Assembly (NCBI RefSeq): GCF_020184175.1
Contig: NC_065531.1
Location: 30,401,213-30,465,212 of the forward strand
Source of the DNA: Aphis gossypii
Lineage: Eukaryota; Arthropoda; Insecta; Hemiptera; Aphididae
Reading direction: 5' to 3'
DNA length: 64,000 nt
Below, one piece after another: positions 52,452 through 64,000 of the stretch; position 1 is the stretch's first letter; each line of letters opens with the position of its first letter. The notes beneath the pieces were generated by a model, which made no database searches, had not been told where the DNA came from, and was given only the letters and a program-made list of their open reading frames with translations. Both the position numbers and the translations under genes were made by a program.

Positions 52452-55230
52452 AACACACATAAATACATATTATATTATTATATTTAAGTACTATTGTGCA
52501 CTGTGTAATTTTGTTTCTTGAATTCGCCTCGTAGGCGTTTTCGAATCACCCGCAGGCGGCAGGTTAATTCGAGTTTGTATACTGACGTACAATAACGGTG
52601 AAACCACCCTATTTTTGTGTATTATATATTATATACTATAATATAACATACTTAACGCCGATCATATCATCCCTGAAGCACGCCGTATGTACACGACCTA
52701 ACGTATATGTTCAAATTGGAGAAAAATAAAAGCAAGAGGGACTCAAAGATTTGGCAAAAAAAATAGCATTCCTCGAAATTATTAAACTCAACCCAAGAAA
52801 TGGGAGGTGGAGCCTACCTGCATACCTCGTAACGAAATTCAATTCTAAAGAACGTATGATTATAATATGTGAGTATTTCTATACTAACTCAATGTTGCTT
52901 ATACTATATGAGCAATTGTAAGCAATATTTTTAACTGGAATTTTCATTTATAATCGCTTTAAACATTTTTATAATTAAGTTAATGTAGGTGTATTAATTA
53001 TTATTTTTTTTTTTTATTAAAAAAACTGTTGACTCCGACTGTGTACATCATTATATTGGATACACATAGTATACGATGCCAAGTTGGGACATTAAAAGTT
53101 GTAGTTCACAAACATTAGATATTTCACTCGTTATAATAGTAATACATGAATTTAATAGATTTTAAAGATTATTATTTTATTATTAACTGTTAACTTTCCA
53201 TTGTTGGTATATATATACATATAATAAATATAAATGCAGGGTTTACGTATTATATGATATGATAATAATATTAATAATACACGCACGGGTGTATTATAGT
53301 AAACCTATTATTTTAGGACGTTTTATGGCTTTGCCTTAAGGGTACTAAAATATACATGCTTGAATTTTAATGGACATCAATTCAATAATACGAGTACACA
53401 TTAACAAGTAGTGGTTTTAGTGAACATGTTATTTGATAAAATGATAAACCGACCCTTGATTTACCCAACGAACAATTTTAAAAACAAATGGTCTTGGAAC
53501 AATTTTTGGTTTTTCAACCATCGAATTATATACCTAACTGCCAGTAGTTTATTAAAAAAAAATCGAAAAATGATTATTGCTTTATATATTATGTATGTGA
53601 TGTACCTACAACTTTTTTCTATTTAATATTTTTGACCCCTTTAGTTTTATCGTCTCTGAGTTCCATCTATTATCGACCCTTCATATATATGTATAAACTA
53701 CTAAAATACGTAAAACTGTATATAATATATACCTAGTAAATAGTTATGAAATGAAAAACACGACATTTCAAACTACGTGTTAGGTCTGTTCTCGTGCGTG
53801 CCCGTTGTCAACTATGCTCCGCTTAATAAATAACGTGTTAATGCGATACGACGATATACACATTATATTTTTTGTCGTCTCCTGCTTTTTATGCCGAACC
53901 GTAAACTGTTTAAAATCTTATACTGGCCAGCACCGCGGGAGTCGTCTCGTATAGTGCGCGTGTAAGCTATTCAAACCTAATACGTGACGTTATGCCGATG
54001 ACCGTCGCCACGCGCGCGAAGATTATATAATCTAGGAAGGTACCTTGTACAGTCGTTAAGAGAGATTCTGATGTTAAAAAAGTTGTCTCTGACATCAGAA
54101 CTAAAAGTTTATTAAAATACCTCTTGAATACTTAGTATTCAACATTAGACCACATAACATAATATTATTATGTCGTATATTTTGCAGTATTTGTATTGTT
54201 AGTATATCGCTATTACTAGATCTTTAACAAGTATCTATTGCCTCCACAACCCAGGACGTTCAACAGTTACTAGACTGTTTAATCGTTGTTATCATCATAT
54301 TTATACGGTCATTATTGTGACTACCAACTAATTTAATCTATGGAATTTATCATTGTAAAATTATACATAAGGCTCCTACGAAGTGAGGTAAAGTTATTAG
54401 GTTATACCTAGCATGTTAAGTGGTTGTGTTTTCGATATTTTTATTCGGTTTTTTTTAAAAATTTTTAAATGTGGTTTCCAAAAATTTATAAAGTATAAAC
54501 AAAAATATTAATATTTCATTTTACTAGAAAAATTGTATTATCATTTTTTAACATTTTTTATTACCATTTTTTTTTTGTCTTTATTCGATAACAAATGAAA
54601 TAAAAGGTTTTAAAACCTATAGGTAGTATATAAATAGTATACTGAGTAAATTAATCATTAGCCGGCATTCGACCCATTCTGAATGAGTAAAGTTATTATT
54701 TTAAAACTTTTTTTTAGAAAAATAAAATGGTCTTTAATAGTTATTCGTTAAGTTAAAAGCTATAATTTTTATTACAAATGGTGATACTTAATATTATTTC
54801 ATTGTTCAAGTACATACGTTATAAGCGATTTTGTTGTTGAAGAACTAAAAACCAGATTGTGACATCATAATTTTCTTTAATGTGACCACCTAGGGTACTT
54901 TTCCCTACTCTGTTTTGATCGTTTTTGAAGAATACTATGAGTTCAACCCTGCTCGATTCGTGATGAAGCGTAAATCGTCCATTATTCCGGCGCGGGGTGG
55001 AAAAAATGTCAAGTCGTTTAAGTGGACGTTTTCGCGTTGAGGACACACACGCACAATAATATTCTTTACGATATACCTACTTATTACTCGTGTTACCTGA
55101 GTTGTGTGTTTAATATAAATATATATGATAAATGGTATTTGCGCCACGGCAACAACAAAAAACGTATAGGTACACATGCGAGTTCTCACGTGGAACGAAC
55201 GGCCTTTTGGCATTATTCGCTGTTATCCCA

Positions 55231-55254
55231 ATAATAATAATAATAATAATAATA
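55231..55254. repeat. (AAT)8 microsatellite
   Basis: About eight perfect triplets in intron 2. Confidence 0.9.
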
Positions 55255-58074
55255 ACGATGATAATTTAATAAAAACATAACAGCCAAACGATAGAGGGCA
55301 CGCATTATTGCGCTTTGTGCCATTGTGTCACTATGACTTGGCACAACCCGCGACCCTCTCACTATATAATATTATACGTATAGAATATTATATCCTTTCT
55401 CCGTCCGACAGTCGGCTGACCGTGATCGAAGCTGATCACGTGTACATTCACGATGACTATCATTGCTGGCCAGCGGTGGCGCACCAAACGTGGTTAATAA
55501 TATTATCATTTATTATATTATTATAACGTATTTATTATTTTCGGCAGTCGTTTATATCGTTTGTTATTTTTCGTGCAATACTAATACCTATTCAATGTGT
55601 ATAATTTAAATAATAATTGTTTAAATTATTAAAATCGTTTTAACGCGATTTATCGAAAATTATGCGCATCACATGATGTGATGTCTTAATATGTTTTTGT
55701 TATAATATTATCACAGTATAAGCAGTCTCCAATGTATATTACGCGATTAAGAAAACACGTCTTCTCGTGTCGTTTACTTTTTTTTTTAGTAATGTATAAG
55801 TACATTCGACACGTCCATCTGTAATGTGTTCGAATACTGCAGAGGTTTAGAGTTCGGACGAAAAAAAGAACCGAAACGACTTTAGCTTTGCGTTCGTCTA
55901 ATACATGTATTCTGGCAGCGGTAGCCGTGTAACAAAAAAAAAAAAAACGAGAAAGGCGGCGTCTTAAAAAAAAAAACAGGAGCAGATAAAAAACGATCAA
56001 GAGATCCTTTGAATACGGCGTCATGTGCGGCGACAAACACGTGGGTCTTATATTATGTATATGTATGTATAACACATGTAAACGGCGGCGAGTCCAGAAT
56101 ATTTTCTATAGCAGTACGCGCGCGTGATTTATGGCGCTTATATCATGTATATATATATACATTGAGAAACGCGCGAAAACGATTCTCGTATATATCTAAC
56201 ATAACCTTCACACCCTCACTACCACACCCCCTCCGCCATCCCGGGAACTGTATAATACGTGTGCTAGACGCCACGATATTATACATATATATATACAAGT
56301 GTTAGTGATTTGACGATTTATGATCGACGGGAAGCATATACGACGCAATATTAATAATAATAATAACACGACGTGGAAACGAGTCTGGAAGAAGTTTCGG
56401 AGGCGAATTGTGTGGTCGATCCATATATACACCTAATATACGAGTATAGTGACTATATAGTAAGTCGTGTATACATTATATACATATATAATAGTATCGT
56501 ATATAGTTTTGCATGTAGTGCGATGCACCACATGTCCCTCACTGCAGTTTCTTGCACGTGATCGCAGTTAAAACGTGCCGAGAAAAGATCGCGAGACTAT
56601 ATAGCAGTACGGTCACGGTTATTCGGAGTCAACGGAGATGTGGGGTGTTACTGGCGCAACGGTCTTCGTGAAAATACAAACAAACAAATTCGCGCTGAAA
56701 TTTACTAGCGTAAGTCTATATTTGAACAACAAAACGATTAACTGCGATACAACAGTGCCCTCTCATGACAGACGATTTAGAATTCCGGTGATCCCGAATG
56801 ACTATATTATAATATGATAATAATGTTATATACTCGAATCGCCCTGACTGTAATCGGACACTGGGTACGCGCAATACATAACAATGTCGTATTACGCCGC
56901 GTTATATATATTATACGCGATGGGTGTAAGGACCCCCGCCGTTGGAAGCCCGACACGTACTACAGTTTTTTATCGCGCATACTTGACAATTTTTTCGTTC
57001 GAATCTCAAACGCCGCTCACAGTCCGAAAGGTTTAAGTTATGGTCATCATGCGCGTAATATTATAATGTAATGTACGACACGGTCGTAAACGCGAGTAGA
57101 GGACGGAGAGAAGAAAAAAAACGAAAATAAAAAATGAAATAATACTACAGAAGACCTGCGTCCGACACGATGACACCCCGCCGTGCACTGGACTAAACCG
57201 TCAAAGTGCGCATCTATATATTATTTTAGATACTAGCTGTTATTACGACGATCTTCTTATTATTATTCTCCGTATTCTCGGAGACGATACGATCTCGGAC
57301 GCGTGCCCCCGACACCGATGTATTTGCTCGTCGTTTATAATAATAATAATATAAAATATAATATACAGTTGCTCCCGTCTCTTGCAGGTCGGCGTATTTC
57401 TATATAGCGTCTATATATTTCAGTAGTTGCAGCAGCAGCTGCGGCGGCGTCATTCTCGTCAGTGTCTTATGTTGTTCGTCAACCTATTTAGTTACCACGA
57501 ATATTATAGATATAATGATAGCTACCTATATAATATATATACTTAAAAGTTTAAGAAAGTTATGCACCTATGTGTAAGCTGATGCAGATAATGCGATGAC
57601 CGGAATTTTTTTTTCTTTTCAGTATACATAATAATATGTGTAACGCGGAATTTTTTTATGCTGTTAAGATATATGAAACGTACCTATAACTGCTTTATCT
57701 TAATTAGATATTCCGCCGTTGCATAGAGTGCAAATCGGGTATAAAAAAGTAAAATAACATTGAAACCCTTTTACTGCACATTCGTCCGTTACGGTAGTCG
57801 CTCATTTTTTGGCCTTCCGAAATATTGTTATACGCACTCGTGTACTTATTTTTTATTTTTAATGTTACGTTATCTCTCTCTTTCTCACTCTCTTAATAAC
57901 AGTGATGTGTGTGTGTGATATGCTCACGCATATATACGTGTGAATCTCTCATTGATGTTATCTGTTACGACGGATAGTTATGTAAAGATAATGCGGCACA
58001 CCCGAGCCATCGGGACGGAAGAGTGAGAACCGCGCGCTGCAGAAGTAACAAGACTTGTGCACGCACATGCATAA

Positions 58075-58089
58075 ACACACACACACACA
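58075..58089. repeat. (AC)7 microsatellite
   Basis: About seven AC units in intron 2. Confidence 0.85.
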
Positions 58090-61000
58090 TATGCAAACGT
58101 GCACAGTAACAACACACTGTACGCCTCTTATGATGCCGCGTGGTTCTAAAACGATTTTTCGAAACGTGTAGACGATATTATGTATGTTTGCGCGAGCGAT
58201 GCGCCTAATTAACACCGTAATAATAACACATACGGAACAATGCGTTTCTGTTTTGCTAGGTTTAAAAAAAAAAAAAACATTTTATCGTCGTCATTTATTA
58301 TATAGTCTACCTGTTTTTATAGTTTTTATTCGTCGTGTTCGGAATGGGGCTGTATATACAGTGTACATGTTTGATGTTATAGCCGTTGATTTTTCGGACT
58401 TCACGCGTCCCGGAACTTCGCAACAGGAGACATAGCGCTCCGCAGTCTTGAGAAAAGTAATATGTAATATATACAACGTACATTCATATCTTTAGTACCT
58501 ACCAGCCGCGCGAACACATCGCGTGTCGTGTCCCCAAAAACGGATTTCCTGCTGCCGTCGGCCTCGACGAGTATATTATATTATATGCTTTAACGTAAAA
58601 ACTCGTGAAAATATTCGGTTATTAAAAAAAAAAAAAATGATAATAATAACAAAAATGACAACGACCACGTAATAATAGTTATTTATGTACTCTCGGGAGC
58701 AGCTGCAGTGAGCGCAAATGGCAAGATCTGCTTTATATATATATGTATACACTTATCTTTTTATTCTATAATACCTATATATTAGGCCGGGTAGACTGCC
58801 GTGCACCGGGTTTGAAGATCGTGTTTATTAATGGTTTTCTCGTTATTAAGTTCCCAAACTCGATTTTTTCGATCAATAACGCGTTTAAGGTTGAAAAACC
58901 AAAAAAAAATTACAGCGACCGCGGGTCACTGTCATGACAGCAACGGAGTATGACCTAGTACCGAACTTTATAAATATGCACGGTTTTCACTCATTTAATA
59001 TTATTCACATAACACACATTTTCGAGCTGCTGCTGTATAATTGTGCAGTCGTACTTACATATTATAGTAGTTCACGGTCCCGCGAGTCAATCCGACCCGA
59101 ACCGTTCCGCGGTAAACGCGACACCGCGACACAGACCGTCGATTCGGTTTCGTATATTTTATATAATATATAATAATGCTTCGAGGCGTGTTTCTCGGAG
59201 TCTCGAGTGGTAAATTATACACCGATGATTATGTTATACATGGTCGTCGTATAATAGCTGCTGCTGGTAACAAAATGTGCGGTGACACGCCGAGGCCGCG
59301 CTTTGTGCACAGTGTAATAAACAGTATTGTAATTTATAAGATACAGATATATAGGTGTAAAACATCCAAAAATATTAGTGGTTCTTCAGCTCTCAACATT
59401 TTTTAGAGCAAGCAGATTCGTTGAATTTAATATTAATATTAATATCATCAAATAATTGATTTTATAATTTATTACCTATATTTAATATTTTATGTAAAAC
59501 AAATTATTCGTATTTATTAATAAGTATCTAACAATTTAATTCTATACTTAAGTATAGACATTCAATGATTACATCTCTTTAGATCCATGTATAAATTACA
59601 ACTGATATTTCTGGTAGTCTATCGTGAGAAATTACAGTACGTGTCCAAGATTTTTAATTATTATTTAAGATAAGCACAGATGCTTAGCAATAAAATGCAT
59701 AGTGTTCAGTACTTTCTTTGCATCCCTACGATTTACATAACGGGTGAAATATTTTCATTTTCCCTGCGAATGTTTTCCGCACATTTTCAATGCCTATGAT
59801 ATTTTAATAATGATTATATACCGACCCGACAACGACGCGGCGATCGGTCGTATGCGATAACCACAGGACGTGCGCGGTGCTATACCGGTTTGGACGCACG
59901 AACCAAGGTTTCTGCACCGAGTTGGCGAGTCACGACGATGCATACGCAAAAAAATAAAAAATAAATACACTGCACCGATCCATTGCGGTGTAGGTCCAAT
60001 GATTATACTATGCGCCTATCTATACACAATAATAATAACAATTGTATAACATGTTAGGTATGTGTATATTATTATGCGAACAAAACGCAGCTTAACTCGA
60101 AAACTGGACTAAAGTCGTTTACGGTGGTTGGTTGGGGGGGGGGAGGTTGTAAGACGAGGAAGAGGAGTTGGCTTGATGTTGAAAATCGTGGCGAAAATCA
60201 CCAACTATGCCGCTTATAGAATATCATAATACTATTATCACGTACTACCACCAACGCTGCAGCAGGAGCAGGAGCAGCAGTTCGCCACTTTTACGAGATC
60301 TGCGATAAGTGCGCCCGCAATCAGGTTCCATAGAGTCCCGATACAATAAGATGCTTTATATATATATATATTATTATTATTATAATAGTATGTTCGTATC
60401 GCATAAATCGTTTTGAATTACGCGCGGAATGCGCCTGGGAAAGGACACTCTTTTTTTCTTCTATTTTTTTTTATTCACGCAATATACTACGTAATTGGAC
60501 GTTGCTGCGATAATATAAATGATATTATACTTGTGCTCGAGACGGCGGGCGGCGACGAGTGTAAAATATCGGTATTTTTTCCCGCAGTTTTTGTGCCCAA
60601 ATCTGGACGCGTCTGACGACGATTTCTCCGGACGAAAACATTTGCCAAATATAACGACGGTTTTTTTTTTTTGTGGTTTTCGCACAAGTGGACTCGAATC
60701 CGACGGCCGTCTCTCGCTAAACAGTAAACCGTTAAAAAAAACACGCATGCCCCCGGGTGTTATTTTTTGTTCTCGTGTTCACACTCTCGTGCACGGATAA
60801 TAATCATATTATTGCGTCTCCCCATAATATATATGTATTATATATATTACGCAAATAAACAAACAAAACTGCAGAAACAGTGACGGTGGAAGTACACGCT
60901 GCACACATAGTTATACACATTATATCTATATTTATATTATATTATGTTATAACATTAGAACGGGATAAACACTAGTGTAACAAACAACAACACGGTAAAT

Positions 61001-62069
61001 AATAGGTACACTCATTGAACCGGTAACCGGAACACACACACCGGGGGGATGTAAAACCGCCGCGCCCTCGACAGGGCAGGGACGAGGGCGGTATCTCCGG
61101 TATCCCGCTGAGGTATTTTTATTATTATTTTGAGGACCCCGGGGAGAGGACTACCATCGGTGGCGTTGGCAGTAGCAGCCAGCGATTACCACGGCGCGAT
61201 ATACGTATAGGAAATAATAATATATGGTATATATTATGTATACTTATATTATACGTTTCTGTGCGTTATTTTTCCCAACGGGCCCTTTTGTTCGACTTCA
61301 CCGTTCGACCACGCCCACACTGGAGGTGCGAAAAAGATCCAACGGTCGCCTTCTCCCCCCAACTGCAACCTCTTTTAGGCACATCAAAGACACACGCTGT
61401 GCGACCACCTTTCCATAACCGTGTTATAAATACACAAGCACACGGTCATCGTAAATAAACGTCTCCGCATAAATTGTATATGTATATTATAATATTATGA
61501 TGAATGGGGAACACGGAAATCAATTGTAAAAACGAGCCGCGCGTTGAAGTTAATGATGTTTCGACATTTTTACAGGAAGATAATGATATAACACAACACA
61601 CGCGTCATAATACGTAAACGCGATCTATATAACTGTAGAAACATTTAAACGGTTACATGCTGTTGGGACTCAACTCGCATATTTTTGGCTTTATGATTTC
61701 GATTAATATCTCGCGAGCAGATGTGTAAACATTGGTGTACTTATAACTGCAGTATAGTCGAATGACGTAAAAATATACAATTTATTGTGTACTAATGGTT
61801 CCGACTTATCGTATTACTCATACTTATAGTGACACTCGCTAAGACCTATAAAGTTAGAATTCCAAGTCAACACTCAAAACTTTGTCCGACACAATCGATC
61901 TATGCTGAGTACGACGGAATACGTTAATCGGCTTACACGTCCCACGTTACTTTTAAAACCTAGTCGACACACTAGCTCGATTTAAAGTATTAATACTTAT
62001 ATTTACTCACGCCGAACTTCTCTTAAAATATAATATATACTGTAACGGATCACTTGTGCGTGTTCGCAG

Positions 62070-62527
62070 GTTGTACGGCATACGGCGGTGCGGCCGATGC
62101 CAGGCGGCCATTTCGCCGTCGGAGCTTGTGATGCGAGCTCGGGACACGGTTTTCCACGTGCCGTGTTTCAGTTGCACCGTCTGCTTGGCGGTACTGACCA
62201 AAGGCGATCAGTTCGGCATGCGCGACGGAGCGGTGTTTTGCCAGCACCATTACCAACAGTTCGGACCTTCGTCACAGGGCCAACAGCAACAGTCACCGCT
62301 GCCGAGGACCATCATGCCTCCGTCGATGACGCCCGTCCAGTCGCCGTATCCTTCGTCCAGGGCGCTCGAGTCACCCGCGCCCGGTGCCGGATCGTTCTTC
62401 AACGGCGGTTCGGCGGCGACCGGTGGCGGAGGAGCGCCCGCCGTTCCCGCGCCCGCTCAACCCCGGCAGAAGGGCCGTCCCAGAAAGCGCAAACCCAAAG
62501 ACTTGGACGCCATGACCGTCAATATGG
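62070..62527 (+). CDS. ap: apterous, second coding exon (LIM domain 2 and basic linker)
   Basis: This exon completes Arg233 (AG|G) and continues with LYGIRRCGRC, so the junction is phase 2 and the frame runs on from the LIM1 exon. LIM2 covers about residues 240-293: CGRC, then HVPC after 18 residues, CFSC, CTVC and a final CQHH. SPSELVMRARDTVFHVPC is very close to Apterous and Lhx2/9. A Gln/Pro/Ser/Gly/Ala-rich linker follows, then QKGRPRKRKPKD at about 366-377. This basic block precedes the homeodomain in Drosophila Apterous and is a likely nuclear localisation signal. The acceptor is TTCGCAG|G at 62,069. The donor is ATGG|GTGAGT at 62,528, leaving phase 1 for the next exon. Reading through the donor would hit TAG at 62,533, so splicing is needed to reach the homeodomain, which lies outside this window. 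Confidence 0.94.
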
Positions 62528-64000
62528 GTGAGTAGAGTGATACTATACGTGATACAAAATATTATTAATTTATGCTTATTATTACCTGTATGGCACATTC
62601 CTCTGAACGAGTAACAATTTTAATTCACCATTTTAAAATACGAATTCATATTATGACTGTTTTAAGTAGGTATGCTTATTGTATACTGCAGAGTACGAAA
62701 TGTGTGTATAGGTCTCAAGTATTTCTGATCAAACATTAACATTTTAAAAATATCCTATAGCGTGTTGTAGCCTCTTAAAAGTTACATAGGTTTTTATAAA
62801 ATTGTATATAGTTATTACTATACATAGGTAGTGATGATGGTGAATTAAATTAATATAAATAGGATTTCCAATTCCTTATCCAAACCCAAAACATCCTAAC
62901 TATTAAAATTTTACCCAAACCAATCACTATGATGATCCAAAACACACTAAGAAATATACCACTATAAAAAATTAATGATGAAAAATATGAAAAAATATTT
63001 CATTCACCCTAACAATATCTCTATTTCATTTTTTAGTGTTTCGGCGAATACACTAATATAAAGTATGAAATACCTTTAACAGTCTATTTGAATGTTTGAA
63101 AATTAAAATACAAAATTAATTTGAAATTTTTGTATTTCAAAATAAATCTATACTGTTTTTGAAATTCTGTTTGTCTCAATAAAGTGAAGGTGTACAATAT
63201 TATAAATATTATAATATAGGAAATAATCGTATATAAATTCATAGTAGAGTGGTTAGGTGATTAAACTACAAGGTCGTTTGAATTTCTTTCTATACTTTTG
63301 CGTATTTTATCGATCTAGAGTAATTATTTTAACATGTTTCAAGCTTAAGATTATTGTTTTTAACATAAATCTCTATATTTAATATGCGGCGTCATCGTTT
63401 ATTTTTCTAACAAATATTCAATAATTTAAATTCATTTCTATTGAAGGTTTCCTATTTAATGTGTTTTAGATTACCGTCAAATTTATTACATAAAAACAAA
63501 TCTACCGGAATTAATGTTTAACTGCAGATAAACGATTACAGATTTATAGTATTTTAATCGTTGTGCATAGTCAAAGTCTTCGATTATAATATTATAAACA
63601 ATAAACATAATATATAAGCGTGAAATAATGATAATTCGTTCGAAACCATTATAGGTTCTATTACTACCTATTTAATATATCGTATAATAAAAATCACGTA
63701 TACAATAGTGTTTATATATTTTCCGACAAAATCGATTTTTTTTTTTTTTATAACCTCCGTAAAAACGAAGAGCGATTAATTATTTTTATTAATACTTAAC
63801 TTAAAATCTGTCAGATTCACACGAAGTAGCCCGTGAGAATGTATACCGACTACGAGTAAAAAACGATATAAAATAACTTATACCTACCTACTACACATGT
63901 GCATGCGTGTACACCTATGTACCGTTTCTCCACGTGTGTATTTCACAATGATAGGCAGAAAAAACATACATCGATATCGCGCGTCAGTGCGGAGACTATG
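62528..64000 (+). other. ap: Start of apterous intron 3
   Basis: The intron opens with GTGAGT and runs to the end of the window. It is AT-rich, with no further exon, so the homeodomain-coding exons lie downstream. Otherwise I see only scattered T runs and short TA-rich palindromes. Confidence 0.8.

Larger units (their letters stand above)
48650..62069 (+). other. ap: Apterous intron 2 (between LIM1 and LIM2 exons)
   Basis: This 13.4 kb intron has a GTAAGC donor and a CGCAG acceptor and splits codon 233. It holds no recognisable coding sequence. It alternates between AT-rich DNA (about 52.6-53.7 and 54.1-54.9 kb) and many CpG-richer blocks (about 49.0-49.4, 50.2-50.5, 51.35-52.45, 53.8-54.0, 55.3-55.5, 56.6-57.5, 58.0-59.3, 59.8-60.8 and 61.0-61.45 kb). 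Several microsatellites interrupt it. Retained unique-looking blocks in a large intron of a developmental selector gene suggest enhancers, but that is inference. Confidence 0.85.

Noticed and set aside
54065..54101. TTCTGATGT/ACATCAGAA short hairpin
   Set aside because: A nine-base stem with a long loop is expected by chance at this scale.
62088..62531. 147-codon alternative-frame ORF over the LIM2 exon
   Set aside because: Shadow ORF. The LIM2 ligands and the conserved linker identify the other frame.
1..64000. CRISPR arrays, bacterial operons, rRNA or a new defence system
   Set aside because: No spaced direct repeats, no compact genes and clear eukaryotic splicing. The window is an insect nuclear locus.

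Overview
The window looks like nuclear DNA from an aphid. It is very AT-rich, full of short TA/AAT microsatellites and the GGTA/TACCTA runs typical of aphids. The only gene I can identify is an insect LIM-homeodomain gene, apterous (ap; Lhx2/Lhx9 type), on the + strand. The species and the paralog (I recall two apterous genes in pea aphid) cannot be settled from the sequence. There is no bacterial, plasmid, phage or CRISPR signature.

Layout. Bases 1 to about 24,640 lie upstream of the gene and hold no gene I can support. They contain several short non-autonomous DNA transposons (2,952-3,300; about 3,915-4,105; 7,522-7,784; about 11,860-12,108; 21,236-21,672), one possible decayed retrocopy near 5,870-6,190, and CpG-richer blocks (about 6,300-8,300 and 14,840-15,200). 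A sharp GC/CpG-rich island at about 24,640-25,617 is the best promoter candidate for ap. It holds a TATA box 30 bp upstream of an Inr-like site and ends in a perfect GTAAGT splice donor. Intron 1 (about 22.3 kb) follows and carries a 5.4 kb element with about 296-bp terminal inverted repeats, two further MITE-like elements, and a non-repetitive block (about 42.6-47.4 kb) with an exon-like segment.

The first recognised coding exon (acceptor 47,930, start codon 47,952, donor 48,650) encodes a low-complexity N-terminus and LIM domain 1. A 13.4 kb intron follows, unusually rich in CpG-containing blocks that are candidate enhancers. The next exon (62,070-62,527) encodes LIM domain 2 and the basic linker KGRPRKRKPKD that is diagnostic for Apterous. 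The homeodomain exons must lie beyond base 64,000.

In other insects Apterous is the dorsal selector of the wing and also acts in neurons and muscle. In aphids an apterous paralog has been linked to winged/wingless differences, so the regulatory DNA here is the most interesting part of the window. I see no evidence of a wholly new biological system. The best leads are the tandem NAGNAG acceptor that sits on an overlapping upstream start codon, the predicted core promoter, the exon-like segment at 43,354-43,549, and the long-TIR element.
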